NCBI GenBank assembly: GCA_903903925.1 | Contig: CAIVAU010000170.1 | Location: 1 to 33,672 of the forward strand | Length of the DNA stretch: 33,672 bases | Source: an uncultured cyanobacterium | GTDB taxonomy: Bacteria > Cyanobacteriota > Cyanobacteriia > Cyanobacteriales > Nostocaceae | Direction of reading: 5' to 3' | In this document: in pieces, positions 8,437-18,098 of the stretch | How the letters are laid out: each line of letters begins with the position of its first letter | Numbering within the stretch: the stretch's first letter is position 1 | The notes under the pieces: generated by a model | Told to the model about the DNA's origin: nothing | What the model saw: only the letters and a program-made list of their open reading frames with translations | The model's database searches: none | Position numbers and translations under genes: made by a program

Positions 8437-10902
8437 TCAGGTCACGTAAATAATTACTGGAACCAACCCCAGTGGCATAAACTCCTTGTACTTGATCAGC
8501 ACACTGCGCTCTTTGATCAAGTTTTTCTCCCGTGCAAAAGCACCCATTTCCGAGCCATCCTCTGCACCGCCAGCGATCGTAGCACCCACAGTTTTCGACA
8601 AAATGGCGGTATCTGCACTCTCACTCAACTGGGCATAACCAGATTGACCAAAGACGTGGTTGGTAAATAGAGGTGCTTGCGGCGCAATTTCTACGCTCTC
8701 GTAGGGTCGGGGCAAGACGCTGCCAGAAGCCCAAGCGCTGAAGCGCACACAACCATGCTGCATGTCTTCCACCAGTACAATATCATTCAGAATACATTCG
8801 CTAGCATCTAAACGATGCAGGTAGGCTGGTCCCAATATTGTGCAGCGGCTAAGAACAGCTTCTCCGTCACCGAGAGCGATCGCCTCATCTGCCAGATCCA
8901 TCGGATAAACCCCTTCCAAAAGTAACCGATTGAGACGCACAAGGTCTGCTCCTGAGGGATTTTGCGCGATTAGTGCTTGAATCGTTGCCGTCAATCTCAC
9001 TTGCCGAAACCGCTGGGAGTCATACAACGATGCTCCAGAAAGTAGTGCGTTCAGCCCTGTGATTAATGCCTCCTGCAACTCAGGTGATGGCAAATTCTCA
9101 CTATTGTATCCGTTTAACAGTTGCTGAGTCGTGGCGGTCAACTGCCCCTTCAGGTATTCTGACACAGGATCGTGGGCATCACGTAGTTTAGATGCCAGAC
9201 CTGCCGGGTCTTTTAAATCCGCTATCTGGAGCAGTCCAAAGTCGCTCGTTCTAATTGCCTGTACAATACTATTAGATACCACTAGGGTTTCGACGTTCCC
9301 TTTTTCACCACGTGTCCTAATTGGCCCCATGATGCATCGATCAAGTGTCATCTGTCCGACCTCAGCTTCTATCCAAAGTCGGCAGGGGATGAGGTCTCTA
9401 CCATCTACAGACTTCTCATATAGGGTAGTTGGAGTCTCAGAGTCTCCAGAGCTACCCGGATCGAAGGTGCAGCAAGTGAGTGTTATACTAGAAAAATTCC
9501 CCTTCAGCACGATATCGCCACCACTGATGAATAGACCCTCCAGAACCAGATTGCTGCCAGCCGCCCCAGTAAAAGTCCATTCCTCAATATTGGGTGCAGG
9601 TGCGGGCAGTCGGATCAGGGGGCGGGTTTTGTTAGCCGATCGCAGAGTCACATTCTGAATATTTCCCACAGCCATCACGGCACTGTAGGTTAGCGAGTCT
9701 GCAATGGTGATGGTTCCTGTGGGAGCAACTGCACCCAGTGGTGTCAACAGCGAGTCTCCACCTCCTGTCACCGACCGCAACTCAGGACTTGGCAGTGTTG
9801 GTAGTGTCCCTCCAGGGATACGACGATCAAAGCCCCCCGCACCGATAAAAGACGAAAAGCCGTAATGATAAAGCACCTGTAGCGTTGTATTGTCATCAGC
9901 CACTGGTTCCACCCTCAATGTGCCCTGTTCTGGGTCAATGGAGACCGCAGAGGGAGGGAGCAAAGTGGATCGGAAGACACCTAGGGAATTGGGCACTAAC
10001 TGACCTTTTTCATCCAGCGTCGAATAAAGAGTGTCAGTGTGTGCTTGAAGTAGAGGCTTGGTGATTGGTGTAGGTAGCTGCCATTCAGATGGCGACACCC
10101 ATTGGTCACCAAAGGGGCGGGATGATTTGGCAAAGAGCCAGATCTTTCGACCTGTTGGATCAAAACTATAGTGACCTGGACTATTCTGAACCAGAACGGG
10201 TGTTGTTTTTATCTGCTCAATGTCCTTAGGCAGATCCACTGGCAAGCTATACAATCGCCAGAGAAACACCCCAAGGCGGGGAATATTATGCCAGCCCACC
10301 TGTCCACGACCCAAGCGGAAGTCAGCAGTGTAAAAGTACTCGTCAAAGGCTGTATGAGTTTTAGTTGCTCCATAAACGTTGCGCAGATCTGCCCAGCCAC
10401 CAATACCAGTGTAGGTTAAGGAGCCTACTAACCCCTCAGCTATTTGAAGGGTTAGACTACCAGACTCAATTTCTGGGTCGAGGCTGTGACGCGTTCTGCT
10501 CAAGCGGCGGAAAAATTCCACCACACGCACATCCCAACCAGTAATATCTGCGGCGATTTCCTCCAAAATGGCAACGGTGCCTGCACGCTGCCGATAGTAA
10601 ATTGTTTTGGCAACATCCAATCGCTGTCCACGGGCATCAAGGCTAGAAATGAGCCTAGTGGCTAGTAAATCGGCAATATAGGGAATAAGCCAATCATCGC
10701 AGGTTTCAATAGATTGATCTTCCCACATGCGGTCAATGCTACGACGGAGAATTGCTGCCTGAGTCCCAATACGGTTGACCATTTCTCGCAAAGGACCAGG
10801 TGTGTCAGAAGTATTGGTGTCCTGAGTCCGATAGACAGCAGGTAGCAGGTTCCACAGCTTATCAGAGTAGTAAATTTCGTAATGGTCGCGGTCACTAGTC
10901 AT
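8437..10902 (-). CDS. Phage tail protein I-like baseplate protein with beta-helix extension
   Basis: The first ~200 residues match the gpI-type tail protein family (LPAVYRTQD at 20-28, WLIPYIADLLATRLIS at 71-86, YYRQRAGTVAILEEIAADIT at 102-121), the Afp12-like class near the baseplate of CIS particles. The rest is far longer than phage gpI: about 400-555 and 674-715 show short hydrophobic strands in repetition (NVTLRS, SITLTCCTF, QMTLDRCIM), suggesting a parallel beta-helix, interrupted by an alpha-helical insert (about 560-670). The end (DGSEMGAFAREKN, then KYKEFMPLGLVPVIIYVT) is conserved in CIS relatives. It begins 2 bases after the upstream gene stop behind a GGAGGGA ribosome site, so it is translated within the CIS operon. 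Confidence 0.82.
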   Translation of the reverse strand: MTSDRDHYEIYYSDKLWNLLPAVYRTQDTNTSDTPGPLREMVNRIGTQAAILRRSIDRMWEDQSIETCDDWLIPYIADLLATRLISSLDARGQRLDVAKTIYYRQRAGTVAILEEIAADITGWDVRVVEFFRRLSRTRHSLDPEIESGSLTLQIAEGLVGSLTYTGIGGWADLRNVYGATKTHTAFDEYFYTADFRLGRGQVGWHNIPRLGVFLWRLYSLPVDLPKDIEQIKTTPVLVQNSPGHYSFDPTGRKIWLFAKSSRPFGDQWVSPSEWQLPTPITKPLLQAHTDTLYSTLDEKGQLVPNSLGVFRSTLLPPSAVSIDPEQGTLRVEPVADDNTTLQVLYHYGFSSFIGAGGFDRRIPGGTLPTLPSPELRSVTGGGDSLLTPLGAVAPTGTITIADSLTYSAVMAVGNIQNVTLRSANKTRPLIRLPAPAPNIEEWTFTGAAGSNLVLEGLFISGGDIVLKGNFSSITLTCCTFDPGSSGDSETPTTLYEKSVDGRDLIPCRLWIEAEVGQMTLDRCIMGPIRTRGEKGNVETLVVSNSIVQAIRTSDFGLLQIADLKDPAGLASKLRDAHDPVSEYLKGQLTATTQQLLNGYNSENLPSPELQEALITGLNALLSGASLYDSQRFRQVRLTATIQALIAQNPSGADLVRLNRLLLEGVYPMDLADEAIALGDGEAVLSRCTILGPAYLHRLDASECILNDIVLVEDMQHGCVRFSAWASGSVLPRPYESVEIAPQAPLFTNHVFGQSGYAQLSESADTAILSKTVGATIAGGAEDGSEMGAFAREKNLIKERSVLIKYKEFMPLGLVPVIIYVT

Positions 10903-10904
10903 AG

Positions 10905-13301
10905 TTATGTTCCCTCCACGGCGATGGTGAGATTTTCAGCTAACAATTGATAGAACTTGCCTTCGCCAGGAATGTAGGGAGATGGGGGAGGCGATAAAGA
11001 GACGGTGTTTGCCGAAAATTGGAGACCATGCACCGCCACTACCCCAGGAACACTCTGGCAAGCTGCATAAATTTGACTCTGATAGACAGACTGTCCAATC
11101 TGGATTGCATTTGCACCAAATAAACCTGCATCGGCATCAAGCAGGGCTGTTTTGACACCGGTCACCACTGCATCTTTGAGATTTGCGGAGTTGATGCGGA
11201 GAGTCAGGGTGAGACTAATGGGGATGGTGATCGCCTGCTTTACCATGACAGGACGATTGGGATCGTCAGCACCATTGAGTGCAACTCTAGCAGCATTAAC
11301 TGCATTCACATCATCTCCGACATAAATCAATACTAAAGTTCTTTGCTCCTCTGGACTCCAAGTCCAGTAAGCTTTTGCCTTCGCAACGCCAGGAGCTTGA
11401 GCCGCGATAGTCTCGTAATCGTCGCCTGAAACTGCCCGACCCAAAGTGAGTACAGATCGGGGTGCATAGCGCTGGATCTGCTGCGGTGGATCGGGGTCTG
11501 CACCACCGCTCACTGCTACGGGATTGTGAATGGCTTTCAGATTAGGATAAGACTTAACAATAACATTTAATGTTCCCGCACTAGGGGCATCTTTACCACT
11601 GCCATAGCGGTAAGTCGCAACAACATTGTTCACTCCCGAAGGTAACCTGGCTCCATTGACACCATCTCCAAACTGCACATGAGTGTTATCACTCTCATCT
11701 TCGCTGGTTACGAAGATAGAGGCATCTCCAGCTTGTCCATAGAAACTCGGGACTTCTTGCCATTGCACTCCATTCACCCACACGACCAAGGTACTCTTGT
11801 AGCGATCGCCCGAACTAGAGTCACCACTCAGTAAGTAGGTCAGCGGTGAATTTTTGAGCACAAACTCCTGCCCAGGAATACTCGCGTCTCCACTACCCAA
11901 GATTTCATTAGCAACAGTCTGTCCCCGCGAAACTGGGAGCAGGTTGAATAACATCTGTAATGGTGGCTTTAAATTGATGGCTGAATTTGCTGAATTAGAC
12001 AACTCGAGTACAGGTGGGGAAGTACTGACGGAGGCTTTAGCAGCGATGCCATTGCCATCAGCACCCTCAAGCAAGAGGGGAAGCTGATTCTTGCTTAAAG
12101 AAAATCCTGGGTCTGGGGTAATCTCTGGTTGTGTCGTGCTAAATGTTGCTGCGGGAGTCGAAATCAATACCCCAACATCTTGCCAACCGTAATATACTAA
12201 AATAGTGGCTCTAGCTATTGCACTGTCCCAATCGCCTACTAAGCTCGCAGTGAAGCTCAGCTGGGTGTGAGGAATGGGAATGGGAATGGGGTTACCAGCC
12301 GCAGAAACTAACTTCGTAGGATCGAGGGGAGTGGTTGGGGGATCGGCATTCCAAACAACCTCTGTGTATTGCGTCACTTGAATGAGTTGGAACTGAGTCT
12401 CAGACTGGTATAACAAAATGGGATCGGTTACCTTAATTTGGCGAACGAGAGAGGCTAAATGGATCTGTCCATTACCGGTGACGTTGATACTGCCAGTGGG
12501 ATATTGCCAAACATGGGTATATTGATTGCTTTTGAGTAATCTATAGTCCTCTGCCTGAGCATTTGCTAACCCATTGGGAGTGCTAACAAAAATGACTCGT
12601 GTATTGACTTGACCTTGTGGATCTTTCTCCGGATTCACCTTTTGGACAGTGACTAAAGCATATTCATTGGCTGAGCCAGACCAACCCTTCTTCAACAGCA
12701 GCAAATTATCTCCAGGTTTGACATTGCTGACTGTTCCCTGGAGTAGAACAGTAGTTCCTTGAAGCAAAGCTGGATTGGCTATGGGAGCAGCGGCGATCGC
12801 ATCGGGAAATTGAATGAGAGTATCTACATCCAGTTCAAAGATTTGGGGCTGCTGACCTGGGCCTGGTTTGCTCTGAATTTGAAACCCTTGAGGCAAGGTA
12901 AAGGGCTTTGTCACATCGCTCATCAGCGCCGCTACAAATCCCTGGGCACTGATACCGGGACGCCGACGATAGCCGATGGTACTGATTAACCTTTGCAGAC
13001 TTTCAGGCAAATCGGCAGTACGCAAATAGGCTTGATTTGCAATCCGCTCATTATAAAAAGTGAGAATATCAGCAAGATAAGCCCACCATTCCACCATTTG
13101 GAGTGCGAGATCGCTTTTGCCACTGGGATGCCAGAGAATGAGTTCCTGGTTGTCCGTTTCATCTTTCAGCGGTAGCAATAACGCCTCGCGAAAGGTTGTA
13201 TAATCACCGATGCGATAAGAAAGGGTGGTTTGTCCGGGAGGATTAAAGATAACTTGGGGATGGGTGATGCCCTCACAGGGGCAAATCGGCAGGTTGTTCA
13301 T
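10905..13301 (-). CDS. Baseplate assembly protein J-like (putative baseplate assembly protein), second copy
   Basis: A 798-residue protein of the J/gp6-type baseplate wedge class found in CIS loci (Afp11-like). Landmarks are the N-terminal SYRIGDYTTFREALLLPL, the helical LADILTFYNERIANQAYLRT, a beta domain ending VQFGDGVNGARLPSG and the following APRSVLTLGRAVSGDDYETI block that matches phage J. It should dimerise with other wedge proteins around the hub and link to the sheath. It shares the FGDGxxGxxLP and xxDYxxxA landmarks with the gene upstream, so the two are diverged paralogues. Start ATG 13301 overlaps the upstream stop by four bases (ATGA) and has a GGGGGAGG ribosome site. Confidence 0.85.
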   Translation of the reverse strand: MNNLPICPCEGITHPQVIFNPPGQTTLSYRIGDYTTFREALLLPLKDETDNQELILWHPSGKSDLALQMVEWWAYLADILTFYNERIANQAYLRTADLPESLQRLISTIGYRRRPGISAQGFVAALMSDVTKPFTLPQGFQIQSKPGPGQQPQIFELDVDTLIQFPDAIAAAPIANPALLQGTTVLLQGTVSNVKPGDNLLLLKKGWSGSANEYALVTVQKVNPEKDPQGQVNTRVIFVSTPNGLANAQAEDYRLLKSNQYTHVWQYPTGSINVTGNGQIHLASLVRQIKVTDPILLYQSETQFQLIQVTQYTEVVWNADPPTTPLDPTKLVSAAGNPIPIPIPHTQLSFTASLVGDWDSAIARATILVYYGWQDVGVLISTPAATFSTTQPEITPDPGFSLSKNQLPLLLEGADGNGIAAKASVSTSPPVLELSNSANSAINLKPPLQMLFNLLPVSRGQTVANEILGSGDASIPGQEFVLKNSPLTYLLSGDSSSGDRYKSTLVVWVNGVQWQEVPSFYGQAGDASIFVTSEDESDNTHVQFGDGVNGARLPSGVNNVVATYRYGSGKDAPSAGTLNVIVKSYPNLKAIHNPVAVSGGADPDPPQQIQRYAPRSVLTLGRAVSGDDYETIAAQAPGVAKAKAYWTWSPEEQRTLVLIYVGDDVNAVNAARVALNGADDPNRPVMVKQAITIPISLTLTLRINSANLKDAVVTGVKTALLDADAGLFGANAIQIGQSVYQSQIYAACQSVPGVVAVHGLQFSANTVSLSPPPSPYIPGEGKFYQLLAENLTIAVEGT

Positions 13302-15697
13302 TTTCCTCCCCCTACGATAACTTTTAGTGAACCCTGCTCTGGTCTTGTGCGATCGTTGTCCAGCCTCAGGATTGTATCTGCTGAGACTGTTAATATCTCT
13401 GGCAAGTTCAGATAATTGGATGTGATTCCGCGTTGACGATACATAATTGAAACAATCCCTGCGACACCGTAGGCTTTCTGAATCGCAGCTTCTAGGGCAC
13501 TACGTTCTAGAGGTGTCCCGGAGGTGAAGTTATCTACGTAGAAAAACCCAGTACTCCCGTCAGGAAACTTAGTTGCACTCAGGTTCGCTAAGACGGCAGC
13601 CTCCACATCGCCGCGAAAGGCATCGGGTGAAGCATAGAGGGAAATTTCTAGATTGAGCGATCGATATTGTGGTTCGGGCACATAGGATTCATACCCGGCA
13701 AGGCGATAGCGATTCAGTAAGTCGATGAGTTGAGTGTGTTCCTGAAGGGTAAGACCTTCACTGCCTTTAGGGTCAGGTGTTGTAAAAACCGTCAGCCAAC
13801 TCCCCGTCCAACGAAAGACCGTACCAGCACGCAATACCCACGGCAGGGTTTGGGCTGCTGCTTGGTAATCCTCTGCTGCTACAGCACGATACTGTACAGC
13901 ACGAAAAGCCTGGGGTGCCAGCCGACGCACTCGTTCAGCCGGTTCTGCATCCGCACCACCCGCTGCTGGGAAGGGGTTATTCACGGCTGAAATTTGAGAT
14001 CCAACGGCAGCATTGACGTAGATAATGGAGTCGGCAGGTACGTTTCCCCTTGCACCACCCCCCACTTGGTAAGTTACTTGGAATACCGTGCCAGGGTCAG
14101 GTAACTCCCCAAAGATTCCATCCCCAAAGCGAATCGTATCACCACCATCGCCGTCATAGTCTTGCATGATGGAACCATCGGAGTTATGGGCAGTAAGACT
14201 GTAGCTCGTGGGATCGATTGTGAAGGCGGATTCAAACAACTCGGCTTTGAGTAGGCTTCTACGCCAAGTCCAATGAAGTAATTCGCTACCCTGCTGTGTG
14301 AGTAAGATTGCTGGTAACGGCAGCAAATCCCCAGTATCCTGCGGGAGCCACGCTAGGGGTGCTTGCTGCAAGGTATAGAGATAATTTGGCCTACCATTGG
14401 CTCCAATCCGCATTAAGGCAAGGGGTGGAGTCGATGCATCGGCAGGGATAGCAAAGGTTTCATCAGCTCGGCTACCCTGAGTCGCGGGGATTAAATTCCC
14501 AGCCAGCACAGTCTTCGTTAGATCGTGGTCAAACTTCAAGGCATCGTCTGCTATCCAAAAGATGTGGGTTACTGGCTGATTGTAAAGAAAGTCAGTCTGC
14601 TCAATAGCAGGATTCTGGTCAACTAAATGTACAAGTTCTCGAATCTTTGAGTCCAGTGTAGTGGCTCCCTGTGTCTCAATGAGAAGCGCTTGCCCTCCTG
14701 TAAAATTGAAACCTTGCCCTATAACCCACATGTCAGTGGAGCCAGCTCGCAAGCACTGTTGGCTATCATCCCACCAATAGGGCTGAATCCCATTCCATAG
14801 AAGGTTTACCGGATAGGTTGTTAGATTTAGCAATCCAGTCTGCGGGTCAATCAGCCCCGTTCCAGTCTCAAAGTTAATTGTTTCACCATCCGGACCCTGA
14901 GCATTTGCCACCACAACTCCTGAAGGAATGGGGTTATTATTCAGTACATCCAACTGCAAAAGCACTTGAGCGGTCGTGGCTGGTTTGGGTTCGTAGTCCA
15001 ATAGGCGGGCGTGTCGGACGAGGGAGCGACGTTGGGTAGCAGTAGCGAGAGTTGCTTCCGCTGCGATCCGGTCTTGAGTGTAGCTTAAGTCATCGGCTAG
15101 GGCGCACAGTGCTTCCATGAACATGACGCCGAAGTCAGCTTCAGAGCGTTCTTGCCATTGTGGATAGCGCTGCACAGAGAAGTCGGAAAGGGCTTGACGG
15201 AAACTGAGAAAGTCCTTCGCGAGATAGTCGATAGGCGGAATATCTTCCTGCGGCGGTGGGCAGACTAATGGTGGAGTCTCGCAGTCTAAATTTGAGGGGC
15301 TGAGTGCTTTAAATGAAAAAATGGACTGGCTGAAGAAGAGGTCTAGTTGAGGGCTGTTTAAGGTTAAAGTATACAGGGAAAAGTCCCCTGGCTGAGGGAC
15401 TGTTAAGATCAGTATGGGTCGTCCTTCACGGTCCGTCATCCAATCAGTAGCATCATTAATTGGGTTTACGGGCACCGTTGGAATCGTCTCGCCCCCAGTA
15501 ATTTGAGCCGCTGGAATAGTTGTTTTGCCGTCGGGGGTAGTCGTTGCCTTTACCGTTCCTTGCAGCGGCGGGTTAGTGTCCTTCAGAAAATGAACATGGA
15601 GGGTTTTCTGATCGGAACTGGCAATTTCAACAAAGTCGATGCCGGTCAGAGTTTGGTTTTCGAGTAGCTTTTTGAGTCGAGTTTTAGGGTCAGTCAT
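13298..15697 (-). CDS. Baseplate J-like wedge protein, first copy
   Basis: A 799-residue J/gp6-class protein. The N-terminal ~130 residues are a variable beta domain; the family block follows with IDYLAKDFLSFRQALSDF, FGVMFMEALCALADDLSYTQ and ATQRRSLVRHARLLDYEP. Later come IRFGDGIFGELPDPG and LAPQAFRAVQYRAVAAEDYQ. It is expected to form baseplate wedge arms with gp25 and the second J-like protein. Having two J-like genes side by side is common in eCIS loci. The gene starts 1 base after the gp25 stop, and its own stop overlaps the next start, so translation is tightly coupled. Confidence 0.87.
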   Translation of the reverse strand: MTDPKTRLKKLLENQTLTGIDFVEIASSDQKTLHVHFLKDTNPPLQGTVKATTTPDGKTTIPAAQITGGETIPTVPVNPINDATDWMTDREGRPILILTVPQPGDFSLYTLTLNSPQLDLFFSQSIFSFKALSPSNLDCETPPLVCPPPQEDIPPIDYLAKDFLSFRQALSDFSVQRYPQWQERSEADFGVMFMEALCALADDLSYTQDRIAAEATLATATQRRSLVRHARLLDYEPKPATTAQVLLQLDVLNNNPIPSGVVVANAQGPDGETINFETGTGLIDPQTGLLNLTTYPVNLLWNGIQPYWWDDSQQCLRAGSTDMWVIGQGFNFTGGQALLIETQGATTLDSKIRELVHLVDQNPAIEQTDFLYNQPVTHIFWIADDALKFDHDLTKTVLAGNLIPATQGSRADETFAIPADASTPPLALMRIGANGRPNYLYTLQQAPLAWLPQDTGDLLPLPAILLTQQGSELLHWTWRRSLLKAELFESAFTIDPTSYSLTAHNSDGSIMQDYDGDGGDTIRFGDGIFGELPDPGTVFQVTYQVGGGARGNVPADSIIYVNAAVGSQISAVNNPFPAAGGADAEPAERVRRLAPQAFRAVQYRAVAAEDYQAAAQTLPWVLRAGTVFRWTGSWLTVFTTPDPKGSEGLTLQEHTQLIDLLNRYRLAGYESYVPEPQYRSLNLEISLYASPDAFRGDVEAAVLANLSATKFPDGSTGFFYVDNFTSGTPLERSALEAAIQKAYGVAGIVSIMYRQRGITSNYLNLPEILTVSADTILRLDNDRTRPEQGSLKVIVGGGK

Positions 15698-15698
15698 A

Positions 15699-16097
15699 TT
15701 AGATCACCTGTACTTGCAGAGACTTGTTTGAGCGAGTATCGATTAATACATAATCAATCTCGACCAGCAATTTTGATTGGTCTAAAAACTGTCCCTGGGC
15801 TGATGTCGTGTTCGGCGAAACTACCGTGACTGACTGAACCTGAATTTGCCCTGCTAACCAGCGGTTAAGGGCTTGCGTCACAATTAACTTCGTTGTCGTA
15901 TCGAGAGCGTCAGAGTGAGGAGCAAAGATCAGTTGCCGCAGTCCACAACCAAATTCAGGTAAATTTACTCGCTCTCCTGGTGTCGTTAGTAACACTTGGC
16001 CAATCATTTGCTCGACGTGAGCTTCGTAAGTTGTCTGCGCCGCCTGACCAGACACAACATCAATTCGGAATGGAAAGGCATAGTCATTTCGATTCAT
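15699..16097 (-). CDS. GPW/gp25-family baseplate wedge protein
   Basis: A 132-residue protein of the gp25 family, the most conserved baseplate wedge component of contractile tails, which connects the baseplate to the first sheath ring. The family core is visible as VEQMIGQVLLTTPGERVNLP followed by EFGCGLRQLIFAP; the family E-P-R-type motif reads GERVNLPEFG here. The length is usual. Ribosome site GAGGAG precedes ATG 16097. It lies between the PAAR-like tip and the J-like proteins, the same order as in Afp-type clusters. Confidence 0.92.
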   Translation of the reverse strand: MNRNDYAFPFRIDVVSGQAAQTTYEAHVEQMIGQVLLTTPGERVNLPEFGCGLRQLIFAPHSDALDTTTKLIVTQALNRWLAGQIQVQSVTVVSPNTTSAQGQFLDQSKLLVEIDYVLIDTRSNKSLQVQVI

Positions 16098-16123
16098 GGG
16101 TTTGCTCCTCTAAGTCATCCTAG

Positions 16124-16456
16124 CTAAAGTCCCGACACCTGGGATTGGGTATAGTCAATCAACACAGACCCCTGCACGGCTCGATCGCCTGCCACGCAGA
16201 GTCCGACGCTGTCTTCAGTCAGCGTGAAGTCGCTCATGACCTGGGATTTCAGCGCTGGTTGCACCCACTGCACTTGCACACAGGGATGCGGGGTCCCGGA
16301 GGGCAGAGTAAAGATGCAGGTCAGGATGACGAAGGTATCGGAAGACCTCAGGATATAACCATCTTTGGTTTTGACCTTGGTGTTGGTTGTAGTTGCCTGA
16401 ACCATACCACCGTGGGGACACATCATGATGCTAGAAGTCGTGAGCAGTCCTGCCAT
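16124..16456 (-). CDS. PAAR-like (DUF4280-type) spike tip protein
   Basis: A small 110-residue protein with MMCPHGG near the N-terminus and TPHPCVQVQW in the middle, the Cys/His landmarks of PAAR-like CIS tip proteins, which sharpen the trimeric spike and may carry metal. The start ATG overlaps the last base of the spike gene stop (TAATG) and has GGAGGTGATG upstream. Its place directly after the gpV spike gene fits a tip that caps that spike. Metal binding is inferred from the residues only. Confidence 0.82.
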   Translation of the reverse strand: MAGLLTTSSIMMCPHGGMVQATTTNTKVKTKDGYILRSSDTFVILTCIFTLPSGTPHPCVQVQWVQPALKSQVMSDFTLTEDSVGLCVAGDRAVQGSVLIDYTQSQVSGL

Positions 16457-16965
16457 TACATCACCTCCAAGGAACCATCGTTAATATTGACTTCGCTATT
16501 ACTGATCTGGATATTTTGACTGCCCCGTTGTAGGGTGATACCTGAAGACTCCAACGTAATTGTGTTGTTGTTTGCATCGGTAATTGTGATTGTTCCGGCA
16601 TTGTCATCCAGCAAAATTTTGTGCTTAGCTTGGGTGACAATCACCTTCACCGCAGGTGCAGCATCAGCAGGCTGTTCACCTGATCGCCAGTAACACCCCG
16701 TCCAGATGGGGTAGGACACATCACCTCCCTCAAATTCAATCCACACCCCCGAGTCTTTCTCTGGCAGAAATGCTAACCCAACCTGTGGACCAGCATAGGG
16801 GACACAGGGCATACACCATCCCGTTTTTTTCTGTCCTAAGACAGCAGGTACTTTCGCTTTGATCCGTAAGGTGCCTGGATCAATATCTGTGACCGTTCCT
16901 CGGTATTTGCCATAGAAACGGTTGCGTACCCGTTCAAGTAGATCCAACATCATTTGATCGTTCAT
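16456..16965 (-). CDS. Phage baseplate assembly protein V / gp5-type spike (VgrG C-terminal half)
   Basis: A 169-residue protein with an OB-fold domain (about 15-100; YRGTVTDIDPGTLRIKAKVP, then WCMPCVPYAGPQVG, WIEFEGGDVSYPIWTGCYW) and a beta-prism or beta-helix tail of short repeats (ITITDANNNTITLESSGITL). This is the central spike of the particle as a separate polypeptide; in T6SS VgrG and Afp8 the hub and spike are fused. It overlaps the hub gene by one base and the PAAR gene by one base, so hub, spike and tip are made together. Confidence 0.88.
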   Translation of the reverse strand: MNDQMMLDLLERVRNRFYGKYRGTVTDIDPGTLRIKAKVPAVLGQKKTGWCMPCVPYAGPQVGLAFLPEKDSGVWIEFEGGDVSYPIWTGCYWRSGEQPADAAPAVKVIVTQAKHKILLDDNAGTITITDANNNTITLESSGITLQRGSQNIQISNSEVNINDGSLEVM

Positions 16966-18095
16966 TACGGGAATCCTCCCAAGAGTCCATTACTACTGGA
17001 TGGCTTTGGTCCCATGGCATTGCGTACCAACACGAATTTCATTTTGTGAGCATCAGCGTTGATACTATGACGTACCGTCCAAACGTAGTACTTGCCAGAA
17101 TTGAGACTGCCAACCCCTTCAATTTGTACCACTGTGCCAACCCGCAGGATGGCATTGAGTCTGGCAACATCGGCTTCCCCCTCACACCGGACAAACCAGC
17201 CTGCTTCCCGTAGCAGGGATTGGGCGCGGAACGTTAATTCCCCGGCATCATCCACTGGTGTTGTGAGAATGACCGTCATGGGTTGGCCCGCAAAATCGGC
17301 TAGATTCTGAGCATCTAGGGGCTTTAAGCCGGAATCGCCTGTATCAGTGCTGAAGCCATCTTCATTACTATTAGTAAAGGATGCTTGACTAGCTTTGACA
17401 GCACTGGGGCGAGTGATATCCCAGTCGAAATCAAGGGCATTGACCGTCCAGTTTTCTGGGTTGTTGAGGTTGAGGGTGACGATCGCCTCCCCATCCAGTT
17501 TAGGTTTAATAAAGTAGCCGATGCGCTGTCCTGGTTGATTGGTACAGGCAACGCGACAGAATTTGCCGTTGCGCCGTGCTAAGTTACGCAAAAATTGGAT
17601 ATCGGAAGCCCGTTGCATTAAACTATGCCCATCTTCGGTGTGGGAGGGCGAGTCATCGTCGGTATTGTCAGTTGAGGGGGTAATACCGTAGCCGCTGAAA
17701 ATCTTATTAGCCACACTGGCATCGGTGATATCGACCCATTCCTGGACTTTTTCTTCCAGGTTCATCAGCCAGGAGGCATCCTGTCCCCAAACCTGAAGGG
17801 TTGCATTGGTGGTGCCTGTTTCCAGGTGTAATTTATGGGAAAGGACATAGCCATCAAAGATACATTCAGCCGATTTATTATCAGGGGTGACGACAACAGC
17901 TAGATTTGCCAACGGTTTGAGGCGATCGTCATTGACAAAAGTCAGGTCGCCATCACCTGAATGACTGACGGGTAGACTAAGTTGGATTGCACCGGGCAGG
18001 TCAATGTTTTCCTCCACTTCCAGGGTGGACAGTATATTGTAGAAGTTGTCATCCACTGCTGTACCATTGAGAAAGAGCTGGAAGGTGCTAGCCAT
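16965..18095 (-). CDS. Phage late control gene D-like hub (gp27-type, VgrG N-terminal half)
   Basis: A 376-residue protein of the gpD/gp27 class. It opens with FQLFLNGTAVDDNFYNILS, has the strand pattern LATLEV-like and CIFDGYVLSHKL, and contains the family middle ISGYGITPS-like and DIQFLRNLARRNGKFCRV. This trimeric hub sits between the inner tube and the spike and adapts six-fold to three-fold symmetry. The separate downstream gpV gene supplies the spike. Start ATG 18095 lies 3 bases after the LysM gene stop, with AGGGGAG upstream. Confidence 0.88.
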   Translation of the reverse strand: MASTFQLFLNGTAVDDNFYNILSTLEVEENIDLPGAIQLSLPVSHSGDGDLTFVNDDRLKPLANLAVVVTPDNKSAECIFDGYVLSHKLHLETGTTNATLQVWGQDASWLMNLEEKVQEWVDITDASVANKIFSGYGITPSTDNTDDDSPSHTEDGHSLMQRASDIQFLRNLARRNGKFCRVACTNQPGQRIGYFIKPKLDGEAIVTLNLNNPENWTVNALDFDWDITRPSAVKASQASFTNSNEDGFSTDTGDSGLKPLDAQNLADFAGQPMTVILTTPVDDAGELTFRAQSLLREAGWFVRCEGEADVARLNAILRVGTVVQIEGVGSLNSGKYYVWTVRHSINADAHKMKFVLVRNAMGPKPSSSNGLLGGFP

Positions 18096-18098
18096 GAC

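Noticed and set aside
9131..9658. 175-residue frame antisense to the gpI-type gene
   Set aside because: It lies wholly within a well-supported gene on the other strand and shows no recognisable domain.
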